Part shown: piece by piece, positions 1 to 5,693 of the stretch
How the letters are laid out: the number at the start of each line of letters is the position of its first letter
How positions within the stretch are numbered: the first letter of the stretch is position 1
Assembly (NCBI GenBank): GCA_012798365.1
Contig: JAAZNH010000055.1
Span: 1 to 7,270 of the forward strand
Length of the DNA: 7,270 bases
From: Methanomicrobiales archaeon
GTDB taxonomy: Archaea; Halobacteriota; Methanomicrobia; Methanomicrobiales; Methanospirillaceae
Direction of reading: 5' to 3'
Program-made: the position numbers and the translations under genes
The notes under the pieces: generated by a model
The model's input: only the letters and a program-made list of their open reading frames with translations
Told to the model about the DNA's origin: nothing
The model's database searches: none

Positions 1-351
1 CCCGAGCGGGGAGGTCGCCAGGTGGTACTCCCACCGGTTGTCAGTGCTGACCGGTGCAGCTGCAAACGATCCAACGTTCCCGGTGATTACACGTACCTGA
101 GGCGCAGTGGGATTCCCTCCTTCCTGCGGGAGGTTCGGCCCGGTAATGAAGAGGTACGTGGTACCCGATTGGTGATTGTATCCAGAGAAGGACAGTTCTT
201 CGCCCAGGACATATTCAGCATTGCTCTGGATCGTGACGGGAAGTGTTGAGCCGGCTGATGCCGGGGATGCAACCAGGAGCACTGTTCCGGCAAGGATGAG
301 CAGCACCAGGGCCCGGGAAAGACCGGGTTCCTGGCAGAAGCGGGGAGTCAT
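1..351 (-). CDS. Secreted cell-surface protein, N-terminal part (runs off left edge)
   Basis: This is an open frame of 117 codons from ATG at 351 to the window edge, so the C-terminus is missing. Residues about 12-33 form a hydrophobic segment ending in SPASA, a good signal-peptide cleavage site near residue 33. The exported part is polar and beta-rich and contains FITGPNLP (residues 68-75), a glycine-rich turn and DNRWEYHLAT (104-113). That pattern resembles the Ig-like surface domains common in Methanomicrobiales proteins (DUF3821-type and relatives); this is a family impression, not a search result. An in-frame TAG lies three codons before the ATG, which bounds the start. There is no Shine-Dalgarno sequence, but a TATA box lies 26-27 bases upstream, so the transcript is probably leaderless. 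Likely role: S-layer or surface-attached protein of unknown function. The secreted character is well supported; the family is less sure. Confidence 0.75.
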   Translation of the reverse strand, partial: MTPRFCQEPGLSRALVLLILAGTVLLVASPASAGSTLPVTIQSNAEYVLGEELSFSGYNHQSGTTYLFITGPNLPQEGGNPTAPQVRVITGNVGSFAAAPVSTDNRWEYHLATSPLG

Positions 352-373
352 AGGCAACTATGGAATTTTTGAA

Positions 374-381
374 TATATATA
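374..381 (-). promoter_or_regulatory. TATA box of the surface-protein gene
   Basis: On the minus strand the sequence reads TATATATA in an AT-rich gap. Its centre (377.5) is 26.5 bases before the first base of the ATG at 351. In archaea transcription starts about 25-27 bases after the TATA centre, so the predicted start coincides with the start codon and the mRNA would be leaderless. Upstream purine-rich BRE sequence is weak (CAAGTAC). Confidence 0.6.
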
Positions 382-508
382 GTACTTGAATTCATTTGCA
401 TTTTATTCAGATTGTTTTGCGGCGTGAAGTTCCGGATTCCATCAACAATCCTGAGTGCCCTGTGGTATAGTGTGCACTGCATAGGATACACACGATGTTT
501 GAACAATT

Positions 509-545
509 AAAAAAAAAACGCGGGTGATGAAAAAGTCAAAAAAAA
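509..545 (-). terminator. Double oligo-T terminator after the dikinase gene
   Basis: Immediately after the dikinase stop codon the minus strand has T8 (545-538) and, about 20 bases further, T10 (518-509). Runs of T without a strong hairpin are the usual archaeal termination signal, and paired tracts are common behind well-expressed genes. The gap 352-545 shows nothing else beyond the promoter of the next gene. Confidence 0.7.
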
Positions 546-3320
546 TTACAGCGCCTTGTCAACGATCTTCTCGCCGCCCAGCAGTGCCGCGTGGGCTGCT
601 GCAAGCCTCGCGATGGGGACACGGGGCCCGGAGCAGGAGACGTAGGTCAGGCCGATTGTGTGGCAGAAGCGGATCGATGCCGGGTGGCCGCCGTGTTCGC
701 CGCAGATCCCGACTTTCATGTCCTTTCTTGTCCTGCGGCCCCACTGGACAGCCTGCTCCATGAGCCGGCCGACACCCTTGACATCGAGCACTTCGAAGGG
801 GTTGTCCTGCAGGATGCCCATCCGGTTGTACATCGGCAGGAACTTGTTCTCCGCATCCTCGCGGGAGAAGGAGAAGGTTGCCTGGGTTAAGTCATTGGTA
901 CCAAACGAGAAGAACTCCGCCTGTTCGGCAAGATTGTCCGCCCGCATGCAGGCCCGGACAACTTCGAGCATGGAGCCGAATTTAAAGTCCAGCTTGATCC
1001 GGTACGTGTCCTCAACTTCAACCCGGATATCGTCAACCCACTTCCGGACGGCCTTGAGCTCCTGTGCAGTGCAGACCTGCGGGACCATGATCTCGGGGTG
1101 CACTTCAATACCGGCTTTCTGGCACTCGGCAGCAGCCTCAAGGATTGCCCGGATCTGCATCCGGTAGATCTCGGGGAAGGTGAGGCCGAGCCGGACACCG
1201 CGGTGGCCGAGCATCGGGTTGACCTCGTGCAGCGAGCGGGCTTTTGAGAGGATCGCACGCTTCTTGTGGATTGCTTCATCCACAAGCGCCGGATCGGTGA
1301 ACTTCTGGACCTCGGGTTTCACATCGCGGGCATGGTTCATGAACGCAACGGAGTCGGAGAGGACCTTCATGCCCCGGAGGATCTCGCGGAGTTTCTCCAG
1401 CTCATCGATCTCATCGACAAGCAGGTGCTCGGAGGGGAGGAACTCGTGGATGGGCGGGTCCAGCAGCCGTATGGTGACCGGCCGGGGAGTCATGGCCTTG
1501 AAGATCCCCTTGAAGTCCTCGCGCTGGATGGGCAGCAGCCGGTCCAGGGCCGACTGGCGTTCCTTGGTGCTGTCGGCTACGATCATCTCGATCATGATCG
1601 GGAGCCGCTCCACGCCATTGAACATCCGCTCGGTCCGGCACAGGCCGATACCCATGGCGCCGTACTTCACGGCCCGTTCTGCATCCTCGGGCGTATCGGC
1701 ATTTGCCATGACCCCGAGCCGGGCCGCTTCATCAGCCCAGGTAAGCAGGGTTGCGAGTTCTTTGCTGAACTCGGCTTCGATCATCGGCACTTCGCCAAGA
1801 TAGACCGCGCCGCTTGTCCCATCGATCGTGATGAGGGTCCCTTCCGAGAACTCCTTATCGCCGGCACGGGCATGCCGCATCCGGACATCCACGTGAATGC
1901 CTTCAGCACCGGAAACACAGGGCTTGCCCATGCCCCGGGCAACGACGGCTGCATGCGAGGTCTTGCCGCCGCGGCTGGTCAGGATACCCTGCGATGCAAA
2001 GAACCCGTGGATGTCTTCAGGCTTGGTCTCTTCCCGGACAAGGATGACACGTTCGCCGGTCCGGCCGCGTTTCTCGGCACGGTCTGCATCAAAGACGGCA
2101 ATACCGACCGCGACACCGGGGGATGCCGGCAGGCCGTTCGTTATGGGTTTTTCCTTGAACCGGGGATCGAGACGGGGGAAGAGAAGTTGTTCAAGCATCT
2201 CGGGCTGGATACGGAGAAGAGCTGCCCGGCGATCGATGAGACCTTCCCTGACCATCTCAACGGAAGTTCTCACAAGGGCAGAGGCATTCATCTTGCCGTT
2301 GCGGGTCTGGAGGCAATAGAGCGTGCCTTTCTCGATGGTGAATTCGAAGTCCTGCACTTCCTTGTAATGGGCTTCGAGCTTGCTGCGCAGGTCAAGGAGC
2401 TGGCGGTGGAGGTCCGGCATCTCTTCAGCCATGGCGGCCACCGGTTTGGGTGTACGGATACCGGCAACCACATCTTCACCCTGGGCATTCACCAGGTATT
2501 CACCAAAGAGGACATTCTCCCCGGTTCCCGGGTCGCGGGTGAATGCAACACCGGTTGCCGAGTCCCCGCCCATGTTCCCAAAGACCATCTCGACCACATT
2601 GACGGCAGTGCCGTTGGCCATCTCGGGGGTGATCTTGAATTCGCGGCGATAATCAACAGCACGCTTGCCGCCCCACGAGTTGAAAACAGCGCGGATGGCG
2701 ATCTCGAGCTGGTCGTGGGGGTCTGACGGGAACGGCCGGCCGGTGCTGCGTTTCACAACAACAAGGAACCGCTCGGAAATATCTGCAAGGTCTTTTGCGG
2801 AGAGATCGACATCGTGCCGTGCTCCGGCCTTGTCCCTGACCGCGTTGAATTCCTCGTCGAACTCCGCTTCAGGAACATTGAGCGCAACCTTGCCAAAGAG
2901 CTGGATGAAACGCCGGTAGGCATCGTAGCAGAACCGCTCGTTTCCGGTCTGCTCGATAAGTCCCTGGAGCGTGTCCTTGTTCAGGCCGAGGTTGAGGATC
3001 GTGTCCATCATGCCCGGCATGGACATGGCCGCACCGGACCGGACCGAGACCAGGAGCGGGTTGGTTCGCCCGCCGAATTTCCGGCCGCTCTTCTTCTCGA
3101 CATCCACAAGGGCCGCGTGGACCTGGTCCATCACGCCTTCGGGCAGCTGCCGTTTGGGATTATCCAGGTAGGCAAGGCATGCCTCGGTCGTGATCACAAA
3201 ACCGGGCGGCACCCGCAGACCGATCTGCGTCATCTCGCAGAGGTTTGCACCCTTGCCGCCCAACAGCTTCTTGTTCTTCCCGTCGCCTTCGCTGAAGGCA
3301 TACACCCATTTCTTGGTCAT
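546..3320 (-). CDS. ppdK: Pyruvate, phosphate dikinase
   Basis: The 924-residue protein catalyses ATP + pyruvate + phosphate to AMP + phosphoenolpyruvate + diphosphate in the cytoplasm; in a methanogen it would feed gluconeogenesis from pyruvate. The N-terminal ATP-grasp domain shows GGKGANL (21-27), SVRSGAAMSMPGMMDT (92-107) and LQTRNGK (337-343). The phosphohistidine domain carries GGKTSHAAVVARG (451-463), with H456 as the phosphorylated histidine. The C-terminal PEP/pyruvate barrel has R562, R618, the metal ligands E786 and D810 (GSMLE and FSFGTNDLTQ) and the catalytic acid C873 in GICGEHGG. Phosphate use (PPDK rather than PEP synthase) follows from the domain layout and these motifs. Compared with the roughly 874-residue clostridial enzyme as I recall it, about 40 extra residues lie between HEFLP (626) and NPMLGHRG (701). 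GAGAGGA at 3332-3326 is a Shine-Dalgarno sequence five bases before the ATG. It is transcribed alone, divergently from padR. Confidence 0.97.
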   Translation of the reverse strand: MTKKWVYAFSEGDGKNKKLLGGKGANLCEMTQIGLRVPPGFVITTEACLAYLDNPKRQLPEGVMDQVHAALVDVEKKSGRKFGGRTNPLLVSVRSGAAMSMPGMMDTILNLGLNKDTLQGLIEQTGNERFCYDAYRRFIQLFGKVALNVPEAEFDEEFNAVRDKAGARHDVDLSAKDLADISERFLVVVKRSTGRPFPSDPHDQLEIAIRAVFNSWGGKRAVDYRREFKITPEMANGTAVNVVEMVFGNMGGDSATGVAFTRDPGTGENVLFGEYLVNAQGEDVVAGIRTPKPVAAMAEEMPDLHRQLLDLRSKLEAHYKEVQDFEFTIEKGTLYCLQTRNGKMNASALVRTSVEMVREGLIDRRAALLRIQPEMLEQLLFPRLDPRFKEKPITNGLPASPGVAVGIAVFDADRAEKRGRTGERVILVREETKPEDIHGFFASQGILTSRGGKTSHAAVVARGMGKPCVSGAEGIHVDVRMRHARAGDKEFSEGTLITIDGTSGAVYLGEVPMIEAEFSKELATLLTWADEAARLGVMANADTPEDAERAVKYGAMGIGLCRTERMFNGVERLPIMIEMIVADSTKERQSALDRLLPIQREDFKGIFKAMTPRPVTIRLLDPPIHEFLPSEHLLVDEIDELEKLREILRGMKVLSDSVAFMNHARDVKPEVQKFTDPALVDEAIHKKRAILSKARSLHEVNPMLGHRGVRLGLTFPEIYRMQIRAILEAAAECQKAGIEVHPEIMVPQVCTAQELKAVRKWVDDIRVEVEDTYRIKLDFKFGSMLEVVRACMRADNLAEQAEFFSFGTNDLTQATFSFSREDAENKFLPMYNRMGILQDNPFEVLDVKGVGRLMEQAVQWGRRTRKDMKVGICGEHGGHPASIRFCHTIGLTYVSCSGPRVPIARLAAAHAALLGGEKIVDKAL

Positions 3321-3360
3321 AGGAATCCTCTCGTTCGATCGCCGGCTGATTGTATGTGTG

Positions 3361-3386
3361 ATTTTAAAGGGATGGTAATATAATAA
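3361..3386 (-). promoter_or_regulatory. Dikinase promoter region with two TATA-like boxes
   Basis: On the minus strand TTATTATATTA (3386-3376), preceded by a purine-rich GAAAGAG that could serve as BRE, is the better TATA box and predicts a transcript start near 3353 with a leader of about 33 bases. A second AT-rich element, TTTAAAAT (3368-3361), would give a start near 3338 and an 18-base leader. Either leader keeps the Shine-Dalgarno sequence at 3326-3332. Which is used cannot be decided from sequence. Confidence 0.5.
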
Positions 3387-3448
3387 CTCTTTCTGGATCT
3401 TTTTTCCCTCTGCACCAGCAATTGCTCATGAATGCGCATAGCCGTGTG

Positions 3449-3473
3449 AAAAAAAACTCAGATCCGATCTGAG
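3449..3473 (-). terminator. Hairpin plus T8 terminator on the minus strand
   Basis: A palindrome with 8-base arms, CTCAGATC and GATCTGAG (3457-3473) around one central base, is directly followed on the minus strand by T8 (3456-3449). The single-base centre means the innermost pairs must open to form a loop. It would stop minus-strand transcripts coming from the gap, and so insulates the dikinase promoter; the stop codon of the small ORF 3458-3607 lies inside the hairpin. Confidence 0.55.
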
Positions 3474-3607
3474 ATCGTGTGATAATCTTCGCGAATCTCT
3501 TCTATAGCCTCACCCTGAAACCATATAATTCTTTCAATTTTCCTGCCACCTGAAAAGAAAGAACGATTACCAGTATTTTCCTCATAGCCGCCAGAAATGC
3601 ACTGCAT
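3458..3607 (-). CDS. Possible small protein, 49 residues (unrecognised)
   Basis: An open frame from ATG at 3607 ends at a TGA (3460-3458) that sits inside the terminator hairpin just before T8, an arrangement expected at the end of a real transcription unit. The product is glycine- and serine-rich at first (SGGYEENTGN), then charged and probably helical (RKIERIIWFQGEAIEEIRED). It has no membrane segment and I do not recognise it. The frame stays open upstream to a TGA at 3697-3695, so it could be longer using GTG at 3622, or it could be the tail of a decayed gene. Against it: no Shine-Dalgarno sequence, no convincing TATA box, and only about 38% G or C at third codon positions, far below its neighbours. 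It could be a real small gene, a remnant, or chance. Confidence 0.3.
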   Translation of the reverse strand: MQCISGGYEENTGNRSFFSGGRKIERIIWFQGEAIEEIREDYHTISDRI

Positions 3608-3704
3608 TTTCCGGCTTTTCACCCGGTTTTTTTGGATGGTACAAAAAACTTCCCAACGAAGCGCGAACCGGCCGTACTGCAGGCGGGAACGGGATCAGCA
3701 TTGG

Positions 3705-3747
3705 TTATATTGTATTGGACTGGTACAATATTGTATGAGTACAATAT
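3705..3747 (+). promoter_or_regulatory. padR promoter with clustered inverted-repeat operator
   Basis: The TATA box TTATATTG (3705-3712) is centred 26.5 bases before the ATG at 3735, predicting a leaderless mRNA. Overlapping and following it are four copies of one 8-base half-site: ATATTGTA at 3707-3714 and 3728-3735, and its complement TACAATAT at 3724-3731 and 3740-3747. Copies 1 and 2 form an inverted repeat with a 9-base spacer, copies 2 and 3 overlap as the perfect palindrome TACAATATTGTA (3724-3735), and copies 3 and 4 form an inverted repeat with a 4-base spacer. An outer pair ATTGGA (3714-3719) and TCCAAT (3747-3752) adds further symmetry. PadR proteins are dimers that usually bind AT-rich palindromes in their own promoters, so this is most likely the autoregulatory operator of the repressor and peptidase operon. 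Confidence 0.75.
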
Positions 3748-4283
3748 CCAATATGGAGGCGGTCCTGCTCGGCCTCCTTACGGAGAAACCCATGCACCCG
3801 TACGAAATCGAGAAGAATGTCGTTGACCGGGACATGCGGGGATGGACCGAGATCTCGATGTCCTCGATCTACAAAGTGCTGGGGAAACTGGAGAAGAAAC
3901 TGCTGGTGGATGTGAAGATCGAGCAGACCGGAACCGGGGTTGCCCGGAAAGTGTACACGATCTCGGACCGCGGAAAAAAAGAGGTGAAAGAGAAGGTACA
4001 GGAACTGGTGTCGGAAGTTCCGGTAATCATTTATCCGGTGGAACTTGGCCTGCACAACCTCCATCTCCTGGACACGGACGAAGCACAGGAAGCAATCACT
4101 TCTTACATCCGTTCCCTTGACCAGCACATCGCGTGTTTTACCGCGCTTGAGGAATATCTCAGAAATGACACGAGCTGCCCGTTCAACCGGATTGCGCTTG
4201 CGATCCGGCGACAGTATATCCTGAAAGCAGAGCGCGAATGGGCAGTGCAGTTCCTTGGGGAGTGCGGGCATGGCCAAGGATAA
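3735..4283 (+). CDS. PadR family transcriptional regulator
   Basis: The 182-residue protein is a DNA-binding repressor of the PadR family. The N-terminal winged helix (residues 6-80) has the family pattern: AVLLGLLTEKPMHPYEIEK (9-27), a tryptophan (W37) before the recognition helix MSSIYKVLGKLEKKLLV (42-58), and the wing ending RKVYTISDRGKKEV (71-84). The rest (about 105-175) is helical and probably the dimerisation arm of the Vir_act_alpha_C type. The in-frame ATG at 3597 would add 46 residues unlike PadR and would place the promoter and operator inside the gene, so I reject it. ATG 3735 fits the TATA spacing; ATG 3753 is a weaker alternative. The 3' end overlaps the peptidase start by 14 bases, showing an operon. 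The inducer is unknown; a substrate or product of the peptidase is a reasonable guess only. Confidence 0.93.
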   Translation: MSTISNMEAVLLGLLTEKPMHPYEIEKNVVDRDMRGWTEISMSSIYKVLGKLEKKLLVDVKIEQTGTGVARKVYTISDRGKKEVKEKVQELVSEVPVIIYPVELGLHNLHLLDTDEAQEAITSYIRSLDQHIACFTALEEYLRNDTSCPFNRIALAIRRQYILKAEREWAVQFLGECGHGQG

Positions 4284-5511
4284 TCCTGCACCCAAAACCA
4301 AATCGCCCGGAAAGAGCCGGCTCCATGAACACCTCGTGACCCTTGCCAGCTCTATCGGGGAACGCCCGACCGGGACCGCGATGAACCGGGAGGCTGCCCG
4401 GTACATCAGCACCACGCTTGCAGGACTCGGGTATGCTGTTGAACTGCAGGAGTTCCCGATCGGGGAGTGGACTCCGGCCGGGGTGCGGCTTTCCGGTTCC
4501 GGCCGGGATTATTCTGCTGCTGCAAACCCGTACAGCCCGGCCTGCGCTGTGACTGCACCACTCGTGACTGCCGGAAGCATGGCGGAACTGGAGCAGGCGG
4601 ATTTTTGTGGCTGCATCCTGCTTTTGCATGGTGACCTGACAAAGGACTGGATCATGCCGCGCAATTTCCGGTTTTACCGCCACGAGCAGCATTGCCGGAT
4701 CGTGCAGCTCATTGAAGAGAAAGGAGCTGCCGGGCTCATCACGGTCTCTCCCCGGGCCGACCAGCCGGTCCCGGTCATCATTGACGGGGATTTTCCGGTC
4801 CCGTCCTGCACGGTCACGGCACCCGCGGGATTGGCCCTTCGCGAGATTGCAGGCTCACCTGTCACACTCGAAATCGATGCGAAAACAAGGCCGGCACATG
4901 CGGCAAATGTGATCGGAAGGAACTGGAACCACACAGGAAAACAGGCAATCGTACTCTGTGCACACTTCGACACGAAGTATTACACGAAGGGAGCCCTTGA
5001 TAATGCCGCGGGTGTTGCAGCCCTCCTTGAACTTGCACGTATACTCTCAGAAAATACGGTGCCTGCCGATCTTGAATTTGTCTTCTTCAATGGCGAGGAG
5101 TGCTATTCTGCTCCCGGCGAATGTGCGTACCTTGATGCAGGGTACCTGGACCCGGCCCGGATCCTGCTCGGGATAAATATTGACGGGGCCGGGTTATGGG
5201 GCTCGCCGGCCAGCATCTCCTATTATGGGTGTCCGGATGCGCTTGTTGCAGCAACGGAGCAGGCCAGAAAACAGTTCCCGGCCATCGTCCCGGTCGATCC
5301 CTGGCCGGCCGGAGATCACATGATCTTCTTCATGCACCAGGTCCCCTGCATGGCATTCTCGACAAAAGCGGACCCGGCCGTGATTGACGCGGTCATCCAC
5401 TCGTGGAACGATACGCTTGCGGGCCTGGATGAAACGGTGCTGGCAGATACCGTCCGGCTTGTTGAAAACATTGTCCGCAACCGGGCGGATACCGGGATGA
5501 ATACCCGATAG
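4270..5511 (+). CDS. M28 family zinc aminopeptidase with PA-like domain
   Basis: The 413-residue protein is a two-zinc metallopeptidase of family M28, which typically removes N-terminal residues from peptides. All expected ligands and catalytic residues are visible: H232 and D234 in AHFDT, D244 in GALDNAAG (bridging), E276 (base) and E277 in FNGEE, D305 in INIDG, and H377 in IHSWNDT. GDHMIFFMHQVPCMAF (348-363) matches the late M28 segment. Residues about 85-205 look like a PA-type insert (GCILLLHGDL, EEKGAAGLITVS). There is no signal peptide or membrane segment, so it is probably cytoplasmic, whereas many M28 enzymes are secreted. I chose ATG 4270 because GGAG (4259-4262) lies seven bases before it; a TTG at 4255 would add five residues and lacks such a site. 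It overlaps padR by 14 bases and is probably controlled by it. Glutaminyl cyclases share this fold, so the substrate is uncertain. Confidence 0.92.
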   Translation: MAKDNPAPKTKSPGKSRLHEHLVTLASSIGERPTGTAMNREAARYISTTLAGLGYAVELQEFPIGEWTPAGVRLSGSGRDYSAAANPYSPACAVTAPLVTAGSMAELEQADFCGCILLLHGDLTKDWIMPRNFRFYRHEQHCRIVQLIEEKGAAGLITVSPRADQPVPVIIDGDFPVPSCTVTAPAGLALREIAGSPVTLEIDAKTRPAHAANVIGRNWNHTGKQAIVLCAHFDTKYYTKGALDNAAGVAALLELARILSENTVPADLEFVFFNGEECYSAPGECAYLDAGYLDPARILLGINIDGAGLWGSPASISYYGCPDALVAATEQARKQFPAIVPVDPWPAGDHMIFFMHQVPCMAFSTKADPAVIDAVIHSWNDTLAGLDETVLADTVRLVENIVRNRADTGMNTR

Positions 5512-5558
5512 TGTCTGATGACGGCCACCGGGAGATCCACCCATGGCCTGATTTGGCG

Positions 5559-5565
5559 TTTTTTT
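5559..5565 (+). terminator. Oligo-T terminator after the peptidase gene
   Basis: A T7 run lies 48 bases after the peptidase stop codon. A weak stem, GGCCA (5523-5527) with TGGCC (5544-5548), precedes it. The T run alone fits archaeal termination and separates this operon from the promoter that follows at 5576-5587. Confidence 0.6.
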
Positions 5566-5575
5566 CAGCACAAAT

Positions 5576-5587
5576 GAAAATATAAAA
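5576..5587 (+). promoter_or_regulatory. BRE/TATA promoter of the RDD gene
   Basis: GAAA followed by ATATAAAA (5580-5587) is a near-ideal archaeal BRE plus TATA box. Its centre (5583.5) predicts a transcript start at 5610, which is exactly an ATG (the possible leader ORF), and gives an 83-base leader before the RDD start at 5693. A second AT-rich stretch, TTTTAATAT (5603-5611), could give a start near 5633 but is a poorer match. Confidence 0.65.
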
Positions 5588-5609
5588 CGAATCACATCCT
5601 AATTTTAAT

Positions 5610-5693
5610 ATGTACAGATCAGACATTTCCGGACAGGCACTGAGACCGTCCGCGTATCCCCCGGAAGATCTACCGGCAGCGGGAGCATTCTGA
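5610..5693 (+). CDS. Possible leaderless 27-residue leader ORF upstream of the RDD gene
   Basis: An ORF of 27 codons begins with ATG at the transcript start predicted from the TATA box and ends with TGA at 5691-5693, whose last base is the first base of the RDD start codon (TGATG). This is the arrangement of translationally coupled genes: a ribosome that starts on the leaderless ATG would finish at the RDD start, aided by GGGAG at 5681-5685. The peptide begins MYRSDISG, is proline- and alanine-rich towards the end (PPEDLPAAGAF), and resembles nothing I know. It is in a different frame from the RDD protein, so it is not an N-terminal extension. It may act through its translation only, or be chance. 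Confidence 0.35.
   Translation: MYRSDISGQALRPSAYPPEDLPAAGAF

Noticed and set aside
468..494. GTGTGCAC...ACACAC imperfect inverted repeat in the gap after the dikinase
   Set aside because: The arms are short and imperfect and the element sits next to no gene start; it is compatible with chance.
1266..2726. 486-codon open frame on the plus strand, antisense to the dikinase
   Set aside because: It lies wholly opposite an unmistakable PPDK with intact motifs. Long antisense frames are common in GC-rich genes, and the product has no recognisable domain, promoter or Shine-Dalgarno sequence.
3349..3355. Single ATTGTAT element in the dikinase leader, similar to the padR half-site
   Set aside because: It is only a partial match (7 bases), has no inverted partner nearby, and is likely by chance in AT-rich DNA, so PadR control of the dikinase is not supported.
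3317..3439. 40-codon minus-strand ORF whose TGA overlaps the dikinase ATG (a 4-base overlap)
   Set aside because: Both dikinase TATA boxes lie inside it, so the transcript would start within the ORF. Its composition looks like non-coding promoter DNA.
3597..3734. N-terminal extension of PadR to the ATG at 3597
   Set aside because: The extra 46 residues do not resemble PadR proteins and would place the TATA box and the operator cluster inside the coding sequence.
3705..4415. 236-codon open frame on the minus strand opposite padR and the start of the peptidase
   Set aside because: It is a mirror frame of two well-supported genes, has no recognisable domain, and would end inside the padR promoter.
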